Of a stretch of DNA of 9,278 nt, positions 5,036 through 9,278 are shown piece by piece. The notes under the pieces were generated by a model. That model saw only the letters and a list, made by a program, of their open reading frames with translations. It made no database searches and had not been told where the DNA came from. This DNA is from Eggerthellaceae bacterium (lineage in GTDB: Bacteria > Actinomycetota > Coriobacteriia > Coriobacteriales > Eggerthellaceae): assembly GCA_003452695.1 (NCBI GenBank), contig DMNP01000374.1, positions 1-9,278 on the forward strand. The letters are read 5' to 3'. Every line of letters begins with the position of its first letter. Within the stretch, counting starts at the first letter, position 1. Made by a program: the position numbers and the translations under genes.

Positions 5036-8000
5036 ATGAAGACGACGAGAAGCACCATCCAGAAAGCACAGGGCAACGCTCGCCGCAGCCTGTTCGGCAT
5101 CCTGCTCGGCTGCATCCTGGCGCTGGCGATGCTTTTCGCAGGTGCGGGCGCGGGCGCGAATGTGGCATTGGCCGACGACGGACAGGAGCCACAGGTTGCG
5201 CAGGGCGGCTCGCGCACCATGCTGGGCGCGGGGGCGCTCGGCGCTGCAGACGACGTGGGCGGCGCATCTCCGGTAAGCGGCGCCGAGGCGCCCCAGCCCT
5301 CCCGGAGCGACCCGCATTTCACCTTCCGCGAAGGGACGTTCGGCGTCGCGTGCAGTGCTGGCGGGTCGGTGCGGTTTGACGAGGAATCGCACAAGATAGT
5401 GCTCGAGACAGCGGCGGCGTACCGCATCTACGACTACTATCACGTAGACCCGGCTTTCAAGCCGAGCGCAGAAGGTTTTCAAGGGGCCGTGATGATGGAG
5501 TCCGAAACGACGCTCGTCGTGAACACCCACGTCAGCAAGGTGCGGGTACCTGCCGCCAGTACGACCAGCATCGTATTTGACAGCAGCTACGCAAGTGCGG
5601 ATGTGGGTACGCTGGACGTCGACGACAACGGTAGTGGCCTCCCGTCGTTTAACTGCTCCGGCAAGGGCAAAGTGCTTAGCGGTGTGCGGTGTTTCGACCT
5701 TAACGTGTCGGGTGACATCGAGTTCGCATCGGCTAACGTTGAGGGAACCATGGCCATCGATAACGGAGGGTCGCGCATGACGATTTCTAAGGGTCAGATC
5801 GCAAAGCTCGTCACCGCCCGGGATCTCATCTTGGGAGATGGTTCCCCCGGCAACTCCAAATCGCGCCTCGATGTTGGCGAGCTCGTCATCCAGAACAACG
5901 CGAAAATCGACGTTGTGCCGAACACCAACCCCGAGCGCGGCTGGTTCGGCAAGGTGACGGTGGACGGCACCTCCTACACCGGCCCGTGGCGCTACATAAC
6001 CACGCAGGTGGCTGGCGGCGAGGGCGGCACCGTGGACGCGCGCTGGAACGGCATGAACGTGGCGCCGTACCGCAGCGGCGCGTCGGTGCGCGTGTACGCC
6101 TACCCAGATGCCGACAAGAAGCTCACGAGCCTCACCTATACGGGCGCGGCCACCGGCACCAATCCTGTGGACGGCAGCGCGAACCCCTACGAGTTCTACA
6201 TGCCCGACGAGGATGTCACCGTAACCGCCGCGTTCGAGACCTACGGGTATGCCATTAACACGCAGGTGACGGGCGGCACGGGCAGCGTGACCATCTACAA
6301 GTCCCTGACATCGTTCACAGACGACAACAAGGTCACGCGTGCGGAGGCGGGCGACAAGCTGTACGCGCTCATCTCGCCGGGGACGAACGAAGCGCTTGCG
6401 AGCCTCGCCATGAACGCGCCGGGCATATCGCTTCCCGGGCCCGGGCAGCCAATCGACACCGACGTGTTCACTGACGAGATGTTCGGCTTTGTCTACAGCT
6501 TCACCATGCCCAATTCAGATGCCAAAGTTGTGGCGAGCTTCGTGTCGCGGACGGTGCCGCAGCCGCTCACCTGGGAGATAATCGGATATGACGGCGGGCG
6601 CATGTATGTGTACGAGCGCAGCAATGCGCAGTTTTTCAACCCGTACGACTACGACGAGGGCAGCGGTACCTATATCGACTTGCCGCAAATCGACAGCGCG
6701 ACGATAGGCAAGCAGGTGGGCGTGATGTTCGACGCTCAGGCGGGCGAGCCCACGGTAAGCCCGCTGCCGGCAGGCTACGAGCTGGTGGGGCTCTACCTGA
6801 ATCCCGAATCCATTCCTTCGAGCAACCACCAGATAACGGGCGACTTCAGCCTCAGGCAAAACGTGTCGTGGGGTCCGAAGGACGCCAGCGGGAACTTCAT
6901 CTACGGCGGCGACGAGTACAGCTTCCCCATGCCGGTGGGCGGTGCCCACATCGTGGCCGTGGTGGCGAAGAAGCAGGACAGCAGCATAACGCCGCCCGCC
7001 ATTCCCACCCACACGGTGCGCTTCGCGGCCGGCGAGGGCACGGGCACCATGCCGGCCCAGACGGCCACGAGCGGCACGCCCTTCGTGCTGCCGCAAAGCG
7101 CCTTCACCCCGCCCGAGGGCAAGATATTTGCGGCATGGGAAATCGGCGGTAAGCAGTACGGCCCGCAAGAGGCGCCCTACATTACAGGAGACACGACCGC
7201 CACGGCGATCTACGAAGACATAGGGGCCGAATTCACCTACTCGCTATCGCTCGCAGACAGCATCGACATCAACTTCTACGTGAAGAACATCGTAGACGAC
7301 CCGCTGAGCTTCGAGGTGGCCTACGGACCAGGCGAAGAGCAGACGGCAGAATGGAAGACCGAGGTGCCCAAGACCCGCGAGAGCAACTGCTTCGTCATCG
7401 CAAGCTGCGCTGCCAAGGAAATGGGCGATAAGGTGCATGTGATAGTGAAGCACCGTGGCAAGGTGGTCAAGGACGGCTACTACTCCGTGAAAAGCTACTG
7501 CGATGCGATCATCGAAGCGAGCGAAGGCGAGCACGGCAAACAGCTCGTGGATCTCTGCAAGGCCACGCTTGACTACGGAGCCAATGCGCAGAAGACTTTC
7601 GGCTACGACACGGCCAACCTCGTGAACAAAGAGGCCGGGGAAACAGGCTACTTCGACAACACGGGCATCGCCATGCCGCCCTACGCCGCGACCAAGTCCG
7701 GCAGCTGCGAGGGCATCACCGGCGTCACCCTGTCGCTTGTGACCACGGCCAAGACCCAGCTGGTGGTAAGGTTCGTATCCACAGCGGCCGATGGCACGGC
7801 CTATAGCGTTGCAATCGACGGTGGCCAGCCGGCCGAGTGCCGTGTCGAGAACGGGAAGGCGAAGGTCGTGGTCGAGGGCATCGCCGCCAAGGACCTGGGA
7901 GCGCAGAGGGAAATCTCGGTGTCCGACGGGCAGGGCGGAACCTACACGTTCACGGTTTCCCCTGTCGACTACATGGCGCTTGCGGTTTCCAAGGACTCGC

Positions 8001-8086
8001 AGGTCGATCTGAACCGCGCGTTCTATAACTATCATCGACTTGCCGCCGCCTACCAAGGCTCGGCCGTGGTGCTCAACCGCGCCTAG
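5036..8086 (+). CDS. large secreted multi-domain surface protein (InlB-like repeats, conserved C-terminal module)
   Basis: A 1016-residue exported protein. A Sec signal peptide is clear: a basic N-region (KTTR...ARR), a hydrophobic core at about 19-40, and a cleavage site after A44-L-A46 before DDG. Residues ~95-310 are rich in short beta strands with Val/Ile, Asn and Gly (for example VGTLDVDDNGSG, ANVEGTMAIDNGG, VGELVIQNNAKIDVV), suggesting a right-handed beta-helix. Two divergent InlB B-repeat-like units follow (about 320-404 and 405-506), each ending in an FxMPxxDxxVxAxF pattern (FYMPDEDVTVTAAF; FTMPNSDAKVVASF). A larger related unit spans about 511-648. A fourth unit of the Listeria-Bacteroides repeat type spans 659-729 (FAAGEGTGTMPAQ...). 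The C-terminal module (732-1016) contains LSLADSIDINFYVKN and DYGANAQ (846-852), features I know from other secreted proteins of gut Firmicutes and Actinobacteria. There is no LPxTG, S-layer or choline-binding motif, so the attachment mode is unclear. Likely adhesion or matrix binding. Confidence 0.9.
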   Translation: MKTTRSTIQKAQGNARRSLFGILLGCILALAMLFAGAGAGANVALADDGQEPQVAQGGSRTMLGAGALGAADDVGGASPVSGAEAPQPSRSDPHFTFREGTFGVACSAGGSVRFDEESHKIVLETAAAYRIYDYYHVDPAFKPSAEGFQGAVMMESETTLVVNTHVSKVRVPAASTTSIVFDSSYASADVGTLDVDDNGSGLPSFNCSGKGKVLSGVRCFDLNVSGDIEFASANVEGTMAIDNGGSRMTISKGQIAKLVTARDLILGDGSPGNSKSRLDVGELVIQNNAKIDVVPNTNPERGWFGKVTVDGTSYTGPWRYITTQVAGGEGGTVDARWNGMNVAPYRSGASVRVYAYPDADKKLTSLTYTGAATGTNPVDGSANPYEFYMPDEDVTVTAAFETYGYAINTQVTGGTGSVTIYKSLTSFTDDNKVTRAEAGDKLYALISPGTNEALASLAMNAPGISLPGPGQPIDTDVFTDEMFGFVYSFTMPNSDAKVVASFVSRTVPQPLTWEIIGYDGGRMYVYERSNAQFFNPYDYDEGSGTYIDLPQIDSATIGKQVGVMFDAQAGEPTVSPLPAGYELVGLYLNPESIPSSNHQITGDFSLRQNVSWGPKDASGNFIYGGDEYSFPMPVGGAHIVAVVAKKQDSSITPPAIPTHTVRFAAGEGTGTMPAQTATSGTPFVLPQSAFTPPEGKIFAAWEIGGKQYGPQEAPYITGDTTATAIYEDIGAEFTYSLSLADSIDINFYVKNIVDDPLSFEVAYGPGEEQTAEWKTEVPKTRESNCFVIASCAAKEMGDKVHVIVKHRGKVVKDGYYSVKSYCDAIIEASEGEHGKQLVDLCKATLDYGANAQKTFGYDTANLVNKEAGETGYFDNTGIAMPPYAATKSGSCEGITGVTLSLVTTAKTQLVVRFVSTAADGTAYSVAIDGGQPAECRVENGKAKVVVEGIAAKDLGAQREISVSDGQGGTYTFTVSPVDYMALAVSKDSQVDLNRAFYNYHRLAAAYQGSAVVLNRA

Positions 8087-8147
8087 CGGCAAAACACGGC
8101 AAGCGGAACGTTTTTTGGCAGCCTGCTAGACGATGAACAAAAGCTTT

Positions 8148-8171
8148 CGCGTCCAGAAGCACCGGGACGCG
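8148..8171. repeat. small inverted repeat downstream of the secreted protein gene
   Basis: CGCGTCC (8148-8154) pairs perfectly with GGACGCG (8165-8171) around a 10-nt loop, 61 nt after the stop codon. The hairpin is GC-rich, but only TCTT follows, so it is a poor intrinsic terminator; it may still slow or stabilise the transcript end. Confidence 0.4.
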
Positions 8172-8352
8172 TCTTGGTGGCCGAGGCGGCGGGCGTAATC
8201 GCGTTTGGCATTCCAAGGGTATCGGCATGGCCTCTTTAGGGTGCGATAGCCCATGAAGAATAACGTGCATGTCATTTCCCCTGCTCTAGACGAATTCTCT
8301 GGGCCTTTGAAATAAAAACAGAGTAAATAGATGTACAAATGAAAATATTACG

Positions 8353-8370
8353 TGTGCCTAATAAGGCACA
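8353..8370. promoter_or_regulatory. 18-bp palindrome upstream of the XRE gene, candidate operator
   Basis: TGTGCCT and AGGCACA form perfect 7-bp arms around AATA, 33 bp before the ATG at 8403, inside an AT-rich tract. XRE/Cro-type proteins bind short dyads and often repress their own gene, so a self-operator is a reasonable reading. Direct evidence is only the symmetry and position. Confidence 0.45.
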
Positions 8371-8402
8371 GTGTCAATTTGCGCCGGCGTTACGCTATCC
8401 GC

Positions 8403-8627
8403 ATGGATGCGAACGACGAAAGACTGCTAAGGCTTGGCCAGGCCATAGCGCGCCGTAGGCAGGAAGCGGGCATTTCCCAGATTGCCTTGTCGCGGATGCT
8501 CGGCCATGCCAACCATTCGCATCTATCCCGTGTCGAAAACGGCAAGTCCGCTCCGAGCATGGAGATGATGTTCGACATTGCCGATGCCCTCGATACCGAC
8601 ATCCATTACTTCTTCACTGAAATTTAA
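8403..8627 (+). CDS. XRE/Cro-family HTH transcriptional regulator (74 aa)
   Basis: A 74-residue single-domain DNA-binding protein. The HTH_3/XRE fold fills residues ~6-70: helix 1 LLRLGQAIARRRQEAG, helices 2-3 ISQIALSRMLGHANHSHLSRVENGK (the recognition-helix end SHLSRVENG is diagnostic), then SAPSMEMMFDIADALDTDIHYFF. There is no second domain. A longer GTG start at 8352 would add 17 unrelated residues and overlap the palindrome, so ATG 8403 is preferred. No ribosome binding site precedes it, but TACGCT (8391-8396) could be a -10 box giving a leaderless message. The last codons (FTEI, stop) lie within a 23-bp sequence that recurs at 8968-8990 in the downstream gap. No partner toxin or phage gene is adjacent. 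Family call firm; target genes unknown, self-repression plausible. Confidence 0.9.
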   Translation: MDANDERLLRLGQAIARRRQEAGISQIALSRMLGHANHSHLSRVENGKSAPSMEMMFDIADALDTDIHYFFTEI

Positions 8628-8634
8628 AGGAAAC
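8612..8634 (+). repeat. 23-bp repeat, copy A, containing the XRE stop codon
   Basis: This copy matches 8968-8990 at 22 of 23 positions (CTTCACTGAAATtTAAAGGA and the following AAC; the second copy has A at the lower-case position). It encodes the last four residues of the XRE protein plus the stop. TCCATT occurs shortly before both copies, so the similarity may reach further upstream with small gaps. Confidence 0.85.
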
Positions 8635-8663
8635 GCCGATTGCTGCTGGCGAAGCCGGGTTTT

Positions 8664-8682
8664 GCGGGAAAAGCCCATTTCC
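8664..8682 (+). repeat. 19-bp repeat, copy A (GCGGGAAAAGCCCATTTCC)
   Basis: This sequence matches 8950-8968 (GCGGGGAAAGTCCATTTCC) at 17 of 19 positions. In the second location it abuts the 23-bp repeat directly; here the 23-bp repeat lies upstream instead, so the order of the blocks is rearranged. Confidence 0.75.
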
Positions 8683-8734
8683 GCATTTTGAATCCCCCTT
8701 CTATGCATAGGCCCAGGTTTGCGCGATCAGCATC

Positions 8735-8753
8735 TTGGGACCTGGAATACCGG
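8735..8753 (+). repeat. direct repeat TTGGGACCTG(G)AATACCGG, copy A
   Basis: The sequence recurs at 8991-9008 with one base deleted. Each copy runs straight into a 27-bp palindromic unit (8745-8771 and 9000-9026), so the repeat flanks both outer ends of the array in the same orientation. Confidence 0.8.
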
Positions 8754-8771
8754 CACCAGGCGCCCGTATTC
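8745..8771. repeat. 27-bp palindromic unit 1
   Basis: This unit begins GAATACCGGCACC and ends GCGCCCGTATTC. Its arms are 13 bp with two mismatches around a central A. It shares the GAATAC...GTATTC ends with all full units and the C/C mismatch at position 7/21 with unit 2. Confidence 0.85.
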
Positions 8772-8787
8772 ATTCTAAGCGTAGATT

Positions 8788-8814
8788 GAATACCGGTGCC
8801 AGGCACCCGTATTC
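8788..8814. repeat. 27-bp palindromic unit 2
   Basis: This unit begins GAATACCGGTGCC and ends GGCACCCGTATTC. Its arms are 13 bp with a single mismatch (C/C at position 7/21) around a central A. It is the exact reverse complement of unit 3 and forms the left end of the large near-palindrome. Confidence 0.9.
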
Positions 8815-8898
8815 ATTCGCGGCCGGGCCCGATCCACCCGCAACCCGCGCCTCGCCGGACCCGAGGGCGCTCTTGCGGGTGGATGGGGCCGGCCGGAT

Positions 8899-8925
8899 GA
8901 ATACGGGTGCCTGGCACCGGTATTC
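8899..8925. repeat. 27-bp palindromic unit 3
   Basis: This unit begins GAATACGGGTGCC and ends GGCACCGGTATTC. It is the exact reverse complement of unit 2 and forms the right end of the large near-palindrome. Confidence 0.9.
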
Positions 8926-8929
8926 TGGC

Positions 8930-8949
8930 GGTGCCTGGCACCGATATTC
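8930..8949. repeat. truncated palindromic unit 4
   Basis: GGTGCCTGGCACCGATATTC keeps the centre and right arm of the 27-bp unit with one change, while the left end is replaced by TGGC next to unit 3. It looks like a decayed or partly deleted copy. Confidence 0.75.
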
Positions 8950-8967
8950 GCGGGGAAAGTCCATTTC

Positions 8968-8990
8968 CTTCACTGAAATATAAAGGAAAC
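8968..8990 (+). repeat. 23-bp repeat, copy B (intergenic)
   Basis: This copy matches the XRE 3' end at 8612-8634 with one mismatch, and is directly preceded by the second copy of the 19-bp block and followed by the TTGGGACCTG repeat. With the preceding TTTCC it also forms a small hairpin: TTTCCTT (8964-8970) pairs with AAGGAAA (8983-8989). Confidence 0.85.
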
Positions 8991-8999
8991 TTGGGACCT

Positions 9000-9026
9000 G
9001 AATACCGGTGCCTGGTACCGGTATTC
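9000..9026. repeat. 27-bp palindromic unit 5
   Basis: The arms GAATACCGGT (9000-9009) and ACCGGTATTC (9017-9026) are perfect, with a GCCTGGT loop. It lies 16 bp beyond the stop codon of the minus-strand symporter gene, so in that transcript it would form a strong 3' hairpin and may protect or help end the message. Confidence 0.88.
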
Positions 9027-9042
9027 ATTCGAATTCGGCGTT

Positions 9043-9278
9043 TCAGAGAGTCTGTGCGGAGTGGATGCCCTTTTCCCTGCGTTCGTTTTTGGCAACCGTT
9101 ACCACTCCGCTGATAACGTTCAAGATGTTTTGGAGGCTGCCGCAAAACAGCTCGAAGCACAGCGCAAGCGATATGGCCGCCTCCGAATTCAGGTACGTCA
9201 AGACTACCAGCATGCCGATGAGTATGGAGCCCGGCTGGTTGGGGGCGCCGAACGACAGGAACATCACGATGAAGGCTA
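9043..9278 (-). CDS. C-terminal end of a probable dicarboxylate/amino acid:cation symporter (DAACS family)
   Basis: The frame is open to the window edge, so only the last 77 residues are seen, beginning AFIVMFLSFGAPNQPGS. The pattern fits the end of a DAACS/GltP-type transporter: a hairpin-like loop rich in Gly/Pro (FGAPNQPGS), a hydrophobic helix (ILIGMLVVLTYL), an acidic turn, and a last helix carrying LQNILNVISGVVTVA, where the NV pair corresponds to the NVxGD of the substrate- and cation-binding helix 8 of the family. The usual aspartate of that motif is Gly here, and the loop is not the standard Gly-rich form, so the substrate may differ. A short charged tail (KNERREKGIHSAQTL) ends the protein. 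An in-frame GTG at 9267 is an internal codon, not a start. Other multi-pass carriers cannot be excluded from this fragment. Confidence 0.6.
   Translation of the reverse strand, partial: AFIVMFLSFGAPNQPGSILIGMLVVLTYLNSEAAISLALCFELFCGSLQNILNVISGVVTVAKNERREKGIHSAQTL

Larger units (their letters stand above)
8087..8402. other. gap of 316 nt between the secreted protein and XRE genes
   Basis: No gene is convincing here. Short minus-strand frames at 8073-8270 and 8126-8338 have no ribosome binding site and no recognisable motif. The first two thirds are GC-rich with a small hairpin at 8148-8171. From about 8300 to 8360 the DNA turns strongly AT-rich and holds the 18-bp palindrome, which marks the likely promoter region of the XRE gene. 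A TTGAAA at 8307-8312 could be a -35 box but no well-spaced -10 follows. Confidence 0.6.
8788..8925. repeat. ~138-bp near-palindrome (large inverted repeat)
   Basis: The left arm 8788-8843 and right arm 8873-8925 are inverted copies: exact over the 27-bp units at the ends, exact over TCCACCCGCAA (8833-8843) and TTGCGGGTGGA (8873-8883), and close but with small indels over the GC-rich part between. The apex 8844-8872 folds further: GCGCCTCG (8847-8854) pairs with CGAGGGCGC (8862-8870) with one bulged base. This could extrude as a cruciform, or act as a two-ended mobile element with no coding capacity. Confidence 0.9.
8628..9042. other. gene-free 415-nt stretch made of short repeats
   Basis: No credible coding frame is present; the short frames on both strands merely translate the repeats (recurrent peptides such as EYRCQAP or NTGAW). 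The stretch holds a 19-bp repeat at 8664-8682/8950-8968, an ~18-bp repeat at 8735-8753/8991-9008, the second copy of the 23-bp repeat, and five 27-bp palindromic units, two of which form the ends of a ~138-bp near-palindrome. Confidence 0.85.

Noticed and set aside
5099..5119. LLGC in the signal peptide as a lipoprotein lipobox
   Set aside because: The cysteine (residue 26) comes before most of the hydrophobic core; a normal ALA-DD signal peptidase I site follows at 44-46.
7244..8092. A 282-codon open frame on the minus strand
   Set aside because: It is antisense to the conserved C-terminal module of the secreted protein and is explained by GC-rich codon bias.
8126..8338. A 70-codon minus-strand frame in the gap before the XRE gene
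   Set aside because: No motif, no ribosome binding site, and the AT-rich end belongs to the XRE upstream region; a decayed gene cannot be excluded but is not supported.
8735..8983. Small plus- and minus-strand frames through the repeat region
   Set aside because: They translate the repeats into recurrent peptides, have no ribosome binding sites, and do not resemble proteins.
8735..9026. CRISPR-like array
   Set aside because: The units are palindromic along their whole length, occur in both orientations, and the intervals are irregular (from about 4 to 85 bp), with no cas genes.

Overview
The window looks like a high-GC, gene-dense chromosomal segment of an actinobacterium, most plausibly class Coriobacteriia (Eggerthella/Gordonibacter-like). 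The clues are codon use, a helical-repeat LuxR-type regulator beside a small membrane protein, a large secreted modular surface protein, an atypical dicarboxylate/amino-acid-type symporter, and gaps filled with GC-rich inverted repeats. The taxonomic call is an inference; there is no rRNA or other marker here. No tRNA, CRISPR array, transposase or integrase gene was seen.

Layout. (1) 1-1211, minus strand: a two-gene unit with a short phasin-like protein (747-1211) followed 24 nt later by an AarF/ABC1/UbiB-family atypical kinase that runs off the left edge. (2) 1434-3204, plus strand: a small four-helix membrane protein overlapping by 17 nt a LuxR-family regulator with an alpha-helical sensor region and a C-terminal HTH; they are probably co-transcribed. 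(3) 3307-4203, minus strand: a Fic-family AMP-transferase-type enzyme with an N-terminal excisionase-like HTH, an intact self-inhibition motif and an intact catalytic motif, with a good sigma70-type promoter. (4) 4278-4336: a perfect 21-bp inverted repeat between fic and the next, divergent gene. (5) 4420-4872, plus strand: an unrecognised cysteine-rich 150-aa protein starting at TTG. (6) 4884-4967: a second, unrelated, highly structured inverted-repeat element. (7) 5036-8086, plus strand: a 1016-aa secreted, multi-module, probably surface-associated protein. (8) 8403-8627, plus strand: a 74-aa XRE/Cro-type regulator with a palindrome upstream. (9) 8628-9042: a gene-free stretch built from a mosaic of short repeats, including five copies (one partial) of a 27-bp palindromic unit and a ~138-bp near-palindrome. 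(10) 9043-9278, minus strand: the C-terminal end of a probable DAACS-type symporter.

How the genes may work together. The only clear functional couplings are the phasin-like/UbiB-like pair and the membrane protein/LuxR pair. The fic gene stands alone with its own HTH, so self-regulation is plausible. The secreted protein has its own ribosome binding site and appears to be a single-gene unit. The most distinctive content is the set of three unrelated intergenic inverted-repeat families, one of which shares sequence with the 3' end of the XRE gene. No complete new defence or mobile system can be demonstrated from this window alone.
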